Shown here piece after piece: positions 6,104-14,513 of a stretch of DNA of 16,973 nucleotides; the first letter of the stretch is position 1, and the number at the start of each line of letters is the position of its first letter. The notes below the pieces were generated by a model that had not been told where the DNA came from, did no database searches, and saw only the letters and a list, made by a program, of their open reading frames with translations. The translations under genes were made by a program, and so were the position numbers. The stretch is from Flavobacteriales bacterium. GTDB lineage: Bacteria; Bacteroidota; Bacteroidia; Flavobacteriales_F; PHOS-HE28. The stretch lies in assembly GCA_016715995.1 (NCBI GenBank), contig JADJXF010000031.1:1-16973 (forward strand), in the 5' to 3' direction.

Positions 6104-6862
6104 CTAGGGCGCCATTACCCGTCGGCGCGCTTCTTCAAGGTCCGCCGGCGTGTCCACGCAGAACGAGGGATGCGCGGTGAGGCCTACTCGGACCTTCAAT
6201 CCGTTCTCCACCCAGCGCAACTGCTCCAGTTGCTCGGCCAGTTCCAACGATGAAGGCTGCAGTGCCACGATGCGTTCGAGCACTTCGGTGCGATAGGCGT
6301 ACAACCCCACATGCTTTAGGAAGCGGAAGCGCGCATGGCGTGGACCTGTGTCCTCATCGCGCAGGAAGGGAATGGCCGCGCGGCTGAAGTAGAGCGCATC
6401 CATGTGGATGTCCGTGGTGATGAGCACCTCCCCGGGATCATCGAGGTCGTGGTCATCCGTGACCACTTGCGCGAGCGTGGCGATGCCCCCCGGTGCGCTA
6501 TAGAGGGCGGCGCACAGCTCGTCGATCTGCTCCGGCGCGATGAAGGGCTCATCGCCCTGGATGTTCACCACCGCATCGAAGCGGTCGCGGCCTACGGATG
6601 CGAGCGCCTCGAAGCAGCGGTCCGTTCCGCTCGGGTGCGCGGTAGAGGTCATCACCGCATCGCAGCCCATGCCCTGCACATGATCCATGACGCGCGCATC
6701 ATCGGTGGCCACCACCAGCCCATGCAATGATTTTGATTGACGCGCTTGCTCCATCACTCGTGCAATCATGCTCCGCCCGCCGATATCCACCAGCGGCTTT
6801 CCGGGGAGGCGGGTGCTGGCGTAACGCGCAGGGATGACGCCGAGGATGCGCAGGCCGCTCAT
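6104..6862 (-). CDS. kdsB: 3-deoxy-manno-octulosonate cytidylyltransferase
   Basis: KdsB couples CTP and Kdo to CMP-Kdo, the donor used by Kdo transferases in lipopolysaccharide inner core. The 252 residues match the family length. The nucleotide-binding start GVIPARYASTRLPGKPL lies at 8-24, VVATDD at 50-55, HPSGTDR at 76-82, and the metal-binding NIQGDEPF at 100-107. FLKHVGLYAYR and LEQLRWVENG follow as expected near the C terminus. No membrane segment is present, so it is cytoplasmic. The start overlaps the stop of the upstream membrane glycosyltransferase gene by four bases (ATGA). Together with that gene and the receptor it points to an outer-membrane-related transcript. Confidence 0.97.
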   Translation of the reverse strand: MSGLRILGVIPARYASTRLPGKPLVDIGGRSMIARVMEQARQSKSLHGLVVATDDARVMDHVQGMGCDAVMTSTAHPSGTDRCFEALASVGRDRFDAVVNIQGDEPFIAPEQIDELCAALYSAPGGIATLAQVVTDDHDLDDPGEVLITTDIHMDALYFSRAAIPFLRDEDTGPRHARFRFLKHVGLYAYRTEVLERIVALQPSSLELAEQLEQLRWVENGLKVRVGLTAHPSFCVDTPADLEEARRRVMAP

Positions 6863-8682
6863 GGCTTCGGTTCGTGCAGATGGATGGCGAGCTCCTCCAC
6901 GCGGACGGGCAAGGTATCGCGCAGCCAGCAGTAGGCCACGGCAGCGTCATCGGGCCTACGGACTTCCGGACTGAGGTGCCAGAGCCGGACCACGGTCCAC
7001 TCACCAGGTGCAATCTGCGAAAGGTCCACGTCCTTCGCTTGATAGGCGTAGCTCATGCCGCGGTGCTCGTACGTGGTCACCAGCGAAAAGCCCGGGGCCG
7101 AACCATCCACTGGGCGCTGCACTTTGCAGCTGACCTCGAGCCACACGTGATCTCGATCCGTGATGCGCTGCCAGGTGCTTCGCCAAGCTGGCGAGAACGC
7201 GCGTTCCTTGCTCAGGAGGCCGGGCTCCGATCCCTCCCCAGCAGCAGGATCATTCTCCTCGCTGAAATGCAGCACGGCCATCCGCCGACGGGTATAGCGC
7301 GCCGGGTCAGGCGTTCCGGTGGCGCCGGTGTATGAGCGTTCCACGAGCAGCAATTCCGGGAGGTTCGGCGGAGCATTCGTCTTCCCGAATGCCGCGGAAT
7401 AGGCAGGCCAGGTCATCCGCGAGGTGTGCAGGACGCCCTGGTTCACCTGCCAGGTCTGGAAGAGATTGAAGGCGACGATCAATAGCAGCAGCGGCGTTCC
7501 CCAGCGCAAGCGGGCGCTTCGCTCCTTCATCCAATGCAGCGCCGCTCCGAGCGGCAGCGCCATCAGCGCATAGCTCTGCACCAGAGCGCGCTGCCCGAAG
7601 CTGTCGGCATACCACCAACAGCTCCAGCTGCTCACGATCCACAGGTTCAATACGAAGAAGGCGACGACCGCCCAGCGCAGCTGATGCCGCGCACGCCATA
7701 GCGCGATGATGCCGAGCGTGGCCACAACCATCAGCGGCGTGTAGATGTACCAGCCCTTGCGGAAGCTGAAGAGCACCTCCCACGTGTACGGATGGAAGAA
7801 CTCGAATCCTTCGCCGGGGTTGTTGTAGCTCATGTAGAGCCAGCGGCCGGTCATCCATTTCCAGTACAAGAGCTGCGGCAGGCACGCCAGTGTCGCGGTC
7901 GCGGCCATCACGAAGTAGTGCCTCCGCTCCGCCCACCGCGCACGGATGAATGCGCGCCAGCGCTCTGCATCACGCACACTCACCAGCAGCGGCACCAGCG
8001 CCCACACGATCTCCGATGGACGCGAGACCACCAACAGCCCCAGCAGGAAGCCGATCAACGCCGCGTCGCGCAAACGGCCATGCGCCCTCCACTGGATGGT
8101 GCGCCAAAGCACGCCAGCACCCAGCGTGAAGAGGAAGATGTGCGGCATGCCCGTGCCCTGCGTGGCCTGGTGGAAGAAATTGGTTCCTGCCACGATGAGC
8201 ACGAGCACGCCGATGGAGATGCGCTCGCTGAAGAAATGCAGCAGCACCTTTCGCAGGGTGAGCAGGCCGACGAGCAGGAAGAGGACCCCTGCAATGATGA
8301 GCGCCCATTGATAGGGCCTGGAGAAACCATCCTGCGGCGCGCCGGTGATGCCCGCGACGAGATGCCCTGCGGCGAAGAAGGGCGACCACAGCATGGCCAG
8401 GCCTAAGGGATACTTGTTCACCCAACGGCCATCCGGCAATTCGCTGATCTGATAGAGCGTCCCGCTGCTGTGGTAAGTCTCCATCGCCCCATGGACCCAG
8501 GCCGCATCGCTGATGCCCGGATCATGATGGATGAATGTCGCGGGCAGGTAGAGATGGTAGCCGAAGGTGTCCCAACTGAGGATGTTGGTCGGCGGTGAGC
8601 GCAGCACCACGGCCGCGAGCATCGCCCATAGCGCGAGCGCGGAGAAGAGCGATAGCCGATTGCGCCCTCGCGCGCCTTCCAT
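6859..8682 (-). CDS. GT-C type membrane glycosyltransferase-like protein
   Basis: This 607-residue integral membrane protein has about ten or more predicted spans from residue 10 to about 425. The first loop carries SWDTFGYHLYLPA (Asp38), the position of the acidic residue that in GT-C enzymes (ArnT, PMT and GT39 relatives) acts in the periplasmic active site on lipid-linked sugar donors. Other loop motifs include FHPYTWEVLFSFRKGWYIYTP and SSWSCWWYADSFGQRALV. After the last span comes a soluble domain of about 150 residues that looks like a beta sandwich. I infer a transferase or polymerase working at the outer face of the inner membrane, with unknown donor and acceptor. It starts one base into the receptor gene's stop (TGATG) and overlaps kdsB at its end. 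Confidence 0.75.
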   Translation of the reverse strand: MEGARGRNRLSLFSALALWAMLAAVVLRSPPTNILSWDTFGYHLYLPATFIHHDPGISDAAWVHGAMETYHSSGTLYQISELPDGRWVNKYPLGLAMLWSPFFAAGHLVAGITGAPQDGFSRPYQWALIIAGVLFLLVGLLTLRKVLLHFFSERISIGVLVLIVAGTNFFHQATQGTGMPHIFLFTLGAGVLWRTIQWRAHGRLRDAALIGFLLGLLVVSRPSEIVWALVPLLVSVRDAERWRAFIRARWAERRHYFVMAATATLACLPQLLYWKWMTGRWLYMSYNNPGEGFEFFHPYTWEVLFSFRKGWYIYTPLMVVATLGIIALWRARHQLRWAVVAFFVLNLWIVSSWSCWWYADSFGQRALVQSYALMALPLGAALHWMKERSARLRWGTPLLLLIVAFNLFQTWQVNQGVLHTSRMTWPAYSAAFGKTNAPPNLPELLLVERSYTGATGTPDPARYTRRRMAVLHFSEENDPAAGEGSEPGLLSKERAFSPAWRSTWQRITDRDHVWLEVSCKVQRPVDGSAPGFSLVTTYEHRGMSYAYQAKDVDLSQIAPGEWTVVRLWHLSPEVRRPDDAAVAYCWLRDTLPVRVEELAIHLHEPKP

Positions 8683-11117
8683 CAGAGCGTTGAGCTCAAT
8701 TGCACCTGCATGCTGCGCGGCGCCTCGATGGAGAGCGGGCGCAGCGAGTACACCTCGTTGGTGAGGTTGTTCACGATGAGCGCCACGCGGAGCTGCTTGC
8801 TCAAGTTGACGCCCGCGCGCGCATCGACGATCGTCGTGCCGCTCTGGTGGGTCTCCATCCAGCCGCGCACGCCGGTCACCAGCGTGCCGTCTTCGTCCAA
8901 GTCAACGAAGGCCTTGTCGATGTTCTGCACGTGGCTGTTGTAGCGCACGCTGAATCCGCCGAAGACCTTGCGATAGTCGAGCTGGACATCAGCACGGAAA
9001 GTGTTGCGGATGCGGAACTTGAGGATGTCGTTCGTGGGGTCGAAGCTCGTGTTGCGGAAGGTGGAGGCCGGGATGAGGATGGTGGGCGTGGTGTTGCCCG
9101 GCGGGAACGGCAATGGAGGGCCAGGTACGGGTTCGGCATACACGTCGTCCGGCGTGGTGCTGATCGGCTTGGTGGTGGTATAGCCGATGAGCGTCTGGAT
9201 CTCCACGCTGCCGATCCTCCCTTTGCCCGCCAGTTCCAGCTCCAAGCCGGTGACGCGCGCGCCGCCTGTGTTCACGCTCTTGAAACCGAAGCCATAGAAA
9301 TTCGCCGCCGGGTCAGACCAGGAGAACGCTTCCCATTGCCCGAAAGTGAATTCCACATAGTCCTGGAACTCCTGCTGGAAGGCCACGACATCGAGGTAGC
9401 CCATGAAGCCGCCCAGCTTGAAGCCTTGCTTGATCCCCACTTCGGTGTTCCAGCTCTGCTCTGGACGGATGTCCGCGTTCGGGAAGATGCGAAGCAGGCC
9501 AACGCTGGTGTTGATGAATCGTTCGCCGATGGTGGGATAGCGGAAGCCCTGGCCGTAACTGGCGCGCACATAAGTGGTCTTCAGCACGCGGTATGTGGCA
9601 CCCGCGCGGAACACCGGCTGCCCGGCCACATCGTCGTTCACCGTGAACTGTTCGTAGCGGACCCCTGCGCTCAACGACAGCTTCTCGTCACAGAGCTTCT
9701 TGTCCGCCTGCAGGTAGGCCGCAGTGTTCAAGGCGGTGTTCTTCCCATCGCCATCCGCATCGCCGTTGTACAGCTCAGCGGTCGAGACCACATTGCGCAA
9801 GAGCAGGCCGCCAGTCAGCACGGTCTCTCCGAAGAGGTCCACCTTCTGCTGCGCCTGGTACTCGGCGTGGGTGGTGCTGTTGCTGTTGCCCTGCCCGTTG
9901 TCGTTGTCGAAGATCTGCCGGTGCCAGCGCGTGCGCAGGCTGTGCCGCGTTCCGCCTAGACTGTGATAGCTCACGAAGGGATCGAGGTAAAACTGCGTGC
10001 CGAGGGTGCGCGTCACCGTTCCCTGCTTCGGACGGTAAAGACCGCGGTCCGTATCGCTCCAGATGAAGACGCTGGTGCTGCGGCTCTTCATCACATTGCT
10101 GTTCAATCCGAAGCTCAGTCCTTCCACGCCCTTGCTACGCCAACGCAGGCCTGAGTTGAAGCGGACGCGGTGCTCATAGCCGCCGGGACCTAGGCGGTAG
10201 GGATCGAGCGCGATGCTATCGGCGGATTGCGGCTCCGGGCCGATGTAGCCGTTGTCCGTGAACGCGTTCCCGCCCAGTACCAGGTCCAGCTGCCCGAATC
10301 GACGCGAATGGAAGAAGTTGGCGCCGCCGAATCCCGGCTGATTCTGGTCCCACCATTTCGCCGGCGCATGACCGGGAGTGTCGTAGATGCCTGCGAAGGT
10401 GGTTACCCGCGTGCTCGGCTCGGCGCGTGGATAGGCTGTGCGCACATTGATCACGCCACTCAAGGCCGCGCTACCATACAGCACGGATGAGGCGCCCTTG
10501 ATCACCTCCACCTGCTCCAGGTTCTCCAACGGCAGGAAGGTCCAATTGGGCCGCCCGATGTCGCCGCTGAGGATCGGCACATCGTCCACGCACACCTGCA
10601 CGCGGCTGCCGGCGCCGTAGCTGAAACCACTCCCCGCGCGAATCTGCGGCTCCTCGTCGATGATCACCACGCCCGGCACCTGGTCCAGCGCATCGCTCAT
10701 GCTGATGATGTTCTTGTTGAGGATGATCTCCGGCCGGAGCACGCTGAGGCTCTGCGTCACCTCGCCCACGCGCTGCTCGAAGCGCCCGGCCGTCACCACC
10801 ACTGCATCGAGCTGGTTGGCGGCAATGGCGAGCTTCGTATCAAGGGTTCGGTGCTCCCCGACGGTCAATGTCACGGACTCGGTGCGCGTAGTGTAGCCGA
10901 TGAAGCTGAAGGTGATGCGGTACGTGCCCGCTGGAAGCACGAGCGTATAGGCGCCATCCACATCGGTGGCCACGCCACGGCCCGGAGCATGGACCACATT
11001 GACACCGATGAGCGCCTCCCCCGTGGAAGCATCCGTGACCTTGCCGTTCAGGGTGGCGTCCTGCGCATAGGCAGACGCCACGACCGCGAGCGTGAGCGCG
11101 GCGATGATGGTTCGCAT
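8682..11117 (-). CDS. TonB-dependent outer membrane receptor
   Basis: The 811-residue protein begins with a signal peptide (cleavage likely after Ala18, AYA/Q). A carboxypeptidase-regulatory-like domain follows (about 22-100, TLNGKVTDASTGEALIGVNV). The plug is at about 105-225: VVVTAGR, SMSDALDQVPGVVI, VDDVPIL, LENLEQVEVIKGASSVLYGSAALSGVINV. The remaining 580 residues form the 22-strand barrel, with many alternating aromatic strands and ending in MQVQLSSTL. This is the general plan for import of siderophores, cobalamin or other large substrates with energy from TonB/ExbBD; no partner SusD gene is adjacent, so a glycan SusCD role is unlikely. Substrate is unknown. It is first in a run of minus-strand genes and diverges from dprA. 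Confidence 0.93.
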   Translation of the reverse strand: MRTIIAALTLAVVASAYAQDATLNGKVTDASTGEALIGVNVVHAPGRGVATDVDGAYTLVLPAGTYRITFSFIGYTTRTESVTLTVGEHRTLDTKLAIAANQLDAVVVTAGRFEQRVGEVTQSLSVLRPEIILNKNIISMSDALDQVPGVVIIDEEPQIRAGSGFSYGAGSRVQVCVDDVPILSGDIGRPNWTFLPLENLEQVEVIKGASSVLYGSAALSGVINVRTAYPRAEPSTRVTTFAGIYDTPGHAPAKWWDQNQPGFGGANFFHSRRFGQLDLVLGGNAFTDNGYIGPEPQSADSIALDPYRLGPGGYEHRVRFNSGLRWRSKGVEGLSFGLNSNVMKSRSTSVFIWSDTDRGLYRPKQGTVTRTLGTQFYLDPFVSYHSLGGTRHSLRTRWHRQIFDNDNGQGNSNSTTHAEYQAQQKVDLFGETVLTGGLLLRNVVSTAELYNGDADGDGKNTALNTAAYLQADKKLCDEKLSLSAGVRYEQFTVNDDVAGQPVFRAGATYRVLKTTYVRASYGQGFRYPTIGERFINTSVGLLRIFPNADIRPEQSWNTEVGIKQGFKLGGFMGYLDVVAFQQEFQDYVEFTFGQWEAFSWSDPAANFYGFGFKSVNTGGARVTGLELELAGKGRIGSVEIQTLIGYTTTKPISTTPDDVYAEPVPGPPLPFPPGNTTPTILIPASTFRNTSFDPTNDILKFRIRNTFRADVQLDYRKVFGGFSVRYNSHVQNIDKAFVDLDEDGTLVTGVRGWMETHQSGTTIVDARAGVNLSKQLRVALIVNNLTNEVYSLRPLSIEAPRSMQVQLSSTL

Positions 11118-11173
11118 CGTGCAGTGGGCGAGCGTGGGGCCGCGGCCGGGGTTCCTTCCGGGGCGGGTGCGGG

Positions 11174-11181
11174 TAAATGTA
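11174..11181 (-). promoter_or_regulatory. Candidate -7 box of the receptor operon
   Basis: On the minus strand this reads TACATTTA, one mismatch from TAnnTTTG, 56 bases before the receptor ATG at 11117. It lies in the 88-base divergent gap shared with dprA. No -33 element is obvious. Confidence 0.3.
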
Positions 11182-11205
11182 ACCGAAGCGAAATACCCTG
11201 TTCAC

Positions 11206-12312
11206 GTGGACAATCAGTCGCAGATCCATCGCATCGCGCTCAGCATGCTCAAGGGCATCGGGCCGGTGAACGCGCGCAATCTCGTGGCCTATTGCGGCGG
11301 AGTGGATCCGATCTTCACGGATAAGAAATTGAAGAACACCTTGGAGAAGGTGCCGGGCATCGGGCCGAAGCTGATCGCCTCGATCACCGACAAGAAGGTG
11401 CTGCCCGCCGCGGAGAAGGAACTGGCCTACGTGCACAAGCACAAGCTACGCATGCTCTTCTACCTCGATGCGGAGTACCCGAAGCGATTGAAGCATGCCG
11501 AAGATGCGCCGGTGATCCTCTTCGTGAAGGGCGACGCGGATCTCGACGCCACACGCGTGGTGAGCGTCGTGGGCACGCGCACGCCTACCGAGCAGGGCAA
11601 GCGCCTTTGCGTGGATCTCGTTGAAGGACTGAAAGAGGTGAACGCGACAATCGTCAGCGGGCTCGCATACGGCATCGACATCGTGGCGCATCGGTATGCG
11701 ATGAAGAACGGCCTGCCCACCATCGGCTGCGTGGCGCACGGACTGGACAAGCTCTACCCCGGCGACCATGCCGCCACCGCAAAGGAGATGGTGAAGCACG
11801 GCGCACTAGTGAGCGAGCTGCCCAGTGGGTCGCCCTTCGCGCCGGGCAACTTCCCTGCGCGCAACCGCGTGATCGCGGGCTTGGCGGATTGCACCATCGT
11901 CGTGGAGAGCGGCAGCAAAGGCGGCAGCCTCATCACCGCCGACATCGCCAGCAGCTACGACCGCGAGGTCTTCGCATTCCCAGGCAGGCCCACCGATCCG
12001 CGCAGCGAAGGCTGCAACAAGCTCATCCAGCAGAACAAGGCGGCGCTCATCACCTGCGCCAAGGATGTGATCACATTGATGGAATGGCTGCCCAAGAAGA
12101 AGAAGGCGCCCGCTCAGGCAGCACTGTTCGCTGACTTGATGCCTGAGGAGCAAACGCTCGTGGACATCATCAAGGCGAAGGGCAAAGTGAGCATCGACGA
12201 CCTGTGCGTGGCGAGCAAGATGCCGCAGGGCAAAGCCGCAGGGCTGCTGCTGAACCTGGAGTTCAGCGGGGTGGTGCGTGTGCTGCCGGGGAAGGTTTAT
12301 GAGCTGAATTGA
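11206..12312 (+). CDS. dprA: DNA-processing protein DprA
   Basis: DprA binds incoming single-stranded DNA in the cytoplasm and loads RecA during natural transformation. From a GTG start the protein is 368 residues, normal for Bacteroidota. The N-terminal helix-hairpin-helix region has LKGIGPVNARNLVAYCGG (15-32) and VPGIGPKLIASI (49-60). The Rossmann core has VVGTRTPTEQG (121-131), SGLAYGIDIVAH (151-162), FPARNRVIAGL (216-226), ESGSKGGSLITA (234-245) and FAFPG (256-260). A C-terminal winged-helix domain (about 308-368, DDLCVASKMPQGKAAGLLLNLEFSG) closes it. The frame is open upstream to 11092, but that would place the start inside the divergent receptor gene; GTG at 11206 gives the expected DNQSQIHRIALSML beginning. 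A weak box TACCCTGT sits four bases before GTG. Confidence 0.95.
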   Translation: MDNQSQIHRIALSMLKGIGPVNARNLVAYCGGVDPIFTDKKLKNTLEKVPGIGPKLIASITDKKVLPAAEKELAYVHKHKLRMLFYLDAEYPKRLKHAEDAPVILFVKGDADLDATRVVSVVGTRTPTEQGKRLCVDLVEGLKEVNATIVSGLAYGIDIVAHRYAMKNGLPTIGCVAHGLDKLYPGDHAATAKEMVKHGALVSELPSGSPFAPGNFPARNRVIAGLADCTIVVESGSKGGSLITADIASSYDREVFAFPGRPTDPRSEGCNKLIQQNKAALITCAKDVITLMEWLPKKKKAPAQAALFADLMPEEQTLVDIIKAKGKVSIDDLCVASKMPQGKAAGLLLNLEFSGVVRVLPGKVYELN

Positions 12313-12321
12313 AGCTGTGGT

Positions 12322-12450
12322 GGTTGAGGGTTGAAGGTTGGGCCTGGCGCACGGGCCAATGCCAACAGGTTGAGGGTTGGGTTTGGCACCGATGTGATTG
12401 CCTGTCCCTCCGATCGCAGGTTGGCCAACCCTCAACCATCAACCTCCAAC
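12322..12450. repeat. Intergenic GGTTGAGGGTTG-type repeat, copy B
   Basis: GGTTGAGGGTTG occurs at 12322-12333 and again at 12368-12379; its exact reverse complement CAACCCTCAACC is at 12426-12437, followed by ATCAACCTCCAACC. The second direct copy with its flank, 12364-12379, is the exact inverse of 1394-1409 in copy A. The 12-base palindrome GGTTGGCCAACC sits at 12419-12430. Large stem-loops can form between the direct and inverted copies. The element lies between the dprA stop and the glutamate dehydrogenase start and may also act as a terminator for dprA, which is inference. Confidence 0.6.
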
Positions 12451-12458
12451 CGGCCACA

Positions 12459-12466
12459 TACATTTG
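12459..12466 (+). promoter_or_regulatory. Candidate -7 box of glutamate dehydrogenase
   Basis: TACATTTG matches TAnnTTTG fully, 39 bases before the ATG at 12506. It follows directly on repeat copy B. No clear -33 TTG element is found at the usual distance. Confidence 0.4.
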
Positions 12467-12505
12467 CGGCCGTTTTAACCCAAGCACCAACCAAACATCC
12501 CCGCG

Positions 12506-13860
12506 ATGGCAAAGTCGAACAAGGCCGTTGATGCCTTCATGGCCGAAGTTGAAGAAGCGCAACGGCAGCGAGCCGGAATTCCTTCAAGCCGTGCACGAAG
12601 TGGCCGAGATGGTGGTCCCCTTCATCGAGGCCAACCCCAGGTACAAGGGCAAGATGCTCTTGGAGCGCATGGTTGAGCCTGAGCGCGTGATCATGTTCCG
12701 CGTGCCTTGGGTGGATGACAAGGGCCAGACTCAGGTGAACCGGCTACGCATCCGGGTTCAACAGCGCCATCGGCCCCTACAAGGGCGGCCTGCGCTTCCA
12801 CCCCAGCGTGAACCTCAGCATCCTGAAATTCCTGGGCTTCGAGCAGACCTTCAAGAACAGCCTCACCACGCTGCCCATGGGTGGTGGCAAGGGTGGTTCC
12901 GACTTCGACCCCAAAGGCAAGAGCGACAATGAAGTGATGCGTTTCTGCCAGAGCTTCATGACCGAGCTGTGGCGCCACATCGGCCAGTTCACCGACGTGC
13001 CCGCTGGCGACATCGGCGTGGGCGGCCGCGAGGTCGGCTACATGTTCGGCCAGGACAAGCGTCTTCGCAACGAATTCACGGGCGTGTTCACCGGCAAGGG
13101 CCGCACCTGGGGCGGCTCGCTCATGCGCCCCGAGGCCACCGGCTATGGGTGCGTGTACTTCGCCGAAGAGATGATGAAGCACAACAAGAGCAGCTTCAAG
13201 GGCAAAGTGGTAGCGGTGAGCGGCAGCGGCAACGTGGCCCAGTTCGCCATCGAGAAGGCCACCCAACTCGGCGCCAAAGTGGTGACCTGTTCCGATAGCG
13301 ACGGCGGCATCTACGACCCCAATGGCATCGACGGCGTGAAGCTGGGATTCATCATGGAACTGAAGAACGTGAAGCGCGGCCGCATCGAGGAGTACGCCAA
13401 GCAGTTCAAAGGCAGCACCTACAAGAAGGGCGCGCGCGTGTGGGACGTGGTGGCCAAGTGCGATGTGGCATTGCCTTGCGCTACACAGAACGAATTGGAC
13501 GGCAAGAACGCCAAGGACCTGGTGAAGAAGGGCGTGAAGTACGTTGCCGAAGGCGCCAACATGCCCAGCACGCCCGAGGCCATCGCCGTGTTCGAAGCCG
13601 CCAAGGTGGCCTTCGCGCCCGGCAAGGCCAGCAACGCCGGTGGTGTTGCGACGAGCGGCCTGGAGATGAGCCAGAACAGCCTGCGCCTGAGTTGGACCGC
13701 CGAAGAGGTGGACCAGCGCCTTCACAGCATCATGAAGAATATCCACGCCGCCTGTGTGAAGTACGGCGCCGAAGGCAAGAGCGTGAACTACGTGAAGGGC
13801 GCGAATATCGCCGGCTTCGTGAAAGTGGCCGATGCGATGCTGGACCAGGGCGTGGTGTAA
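12506..13860 (+). pseudogene. gdhA: Glutamate dehydrogenase with N-terminal frameshifts
   Basis: This is a hexameric-type glutamate dehydrogenase (2-oxoglutarate, ammonia and NAD(P)H to glutamate) broken in its first quarter. The ATG at 12506 gives MAKSNKAVDAFMAEV; the frame then shifts by one added base at about 12551-12556, so KRNGSEPEFLQAVHEVAE reads in the next frame. At about 12741-12756 (expected NRGYR-FNSAIG) two bases are missing, with a further compensating -1/+1. From FNSAIGPYKGG onward the frame is intact to the stop: PMGGGKGGSDFDP carries the catalytic-site lysines, PAGDIGVGGREVGYMFG the substrate loop, VSGSGNVAQ the nucleotide fold. Repaired, it would be 451 residues, normal size. 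Conservation right across the breaks suggests assembly error, not decay; a true pseudogene is not excluded. A strong terminator follows. Confidence 0.85.
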
Positions 13861-13876
13861 CCGCTCTCACGGGAGA

Positions 13877-13917
13877 AAAAGAGAAGGCCCGGAGATGATC
13901 TCCGGGCCTTCTCTTTT
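13877..13917. terminator. Bidirectional intrinsic terminator
   Basis: A perfect 19-base-pair stem (13877-13895 paired with 13899-13917) with a three-base TGA loop has A residues at its left foot and T residues at its right foot. It therefore works in both directions and lies between the convergent ends of gdhA (13860) and the bacilliredoxin gene (13930). Confidence 0.92.
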
Positions 13918-13929
13918 CGCGCTACTGTG

Positions 13930-14340
13930 CTAGCAGAATTCGTCGTAGGCCATCCTCAGATTCTCAGCAATCATTTCTGCGGTCCGGCCTTCAATGTGGT
14001 GGCGCTCCAAGAAGTGCACCAGTTTGCCATCCTTGAAGAGCGCCATGCTAGGACTGCTGGGCGGATACGGCAGGAAATGCTTGCGCGCTTGGATCACCGC
14101 ATCGGTGTCCACGCCGGCAAAGACCGTCACCAGCTTGTCCGGTCGCTTGGCCCCACGCAAGCTGTGCTTCACGCCAGGGCGGGCGGCGCCAGCCGCGCAG
14201 CCGCAGACACTGTTCACTATGCAGAGGACGGTGCCTGGCAGAGCCAAGGCCTTGTCCACTTGATCGGGGGTCTTAAGCTCCTCGAAGCCAGCGGAAACGA
14301 GGTCCATGGCCATGGGAGCGGTGAGTTCGGGGGGGTACAT
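13930..14340 (-). CDS. BrxA/BrxB family bacilliredoxin
   Basis: The 136-residue product is a thioredoxin-fold protein of the bacilliredoxin family (YphP/YqiW), which removes bacillithiol or similar thiols from oxidised protein cysteines in the cytoplasm. The family motif NSVCGCAAGAARPGV is present at residues 43-57, with the active CGC. FAGVDTDAVIQARKHF and PYPPSSPSMALFKDGKLVHFLERHHIEGR follow as in known members. No signal peptide is seen. It is a single-gene unit, convergent with gdhA and divergent from the M36 peptidase gene. Whether the host makes bacillithiol cannot be seen here. Confidence 0.92.
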   Translation of the reverse strand: MYPPELTAPMAMDLVSAGFEELKTPDQVDKALALPGTVLCIVNSVCGCAAGAARPGVKHSLRGAKRPDKLVTVFAGVDTDAVIQARKHFLPYPPSSPSMALFKDGKLVHFLERHHIEGRTAEMIAENLRMAYDEFC

Positions 14341-14401
14341 GCGGTATAGTGCGTTGGGATGTTCAGGGTCTTGTTGGATGTTCGTGCCCCGAAGGTGGGG
14401 G

Positions 14402-14409
14402 CAAAATTA
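14402..14409 (-). promoter_or_regulatory. Candidate -7 box of the bacilliredoxin gene
   Basis: On the minus strand TAATTTTG matches TAnnTTTG fully, 61 bases before the ATG at 14340. The rest of the 14341-14513 gap holds a looser TA-nnn-TTTG (14428-14436, plus strand) that could serve the M36 gene, and nothing else I recognise. Confidence 0.4.
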
Positions 14410-14513
14410 CACCTACCCTCGGCCTCTTACGATTTGAAAGCGCGAACTGTCGGTCATTGATGCAAGCCCTGATCATCAGTACATTCGGCCTCGATTACAG
14501 CCTTCTGCAGGAC

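Noticed and set aside
8700..9959. A 419-codon plus-strand frame across the receptor gene
   Set aside because: Low-complexity Ala/Arg/Val/His content and antisense to a complete receptor with plug and barrel.
11092..11205. N-terminal extension of dprA from ATG at 11092
   Set aside because: It would overlap the receptor's first codons on the other strand and adds 38 residues absent from the family; GTG at 11206 fits better.
12309..12932. A separate 207-codon gene after dprA
   Set aside because: Its first part is repeat DNA and its middle is glutamate dehydrogenase sequence read in one of the shifted frames; it is part of the broken gdhA.
12691..13746. A 351-codon minus-strand frame across glutamate dehydrogenase
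   Set aside because: Rich in Ala, His, Gly and Leu without motifs, and exactly opposite a highly conserved enzyme; a shadow frame.
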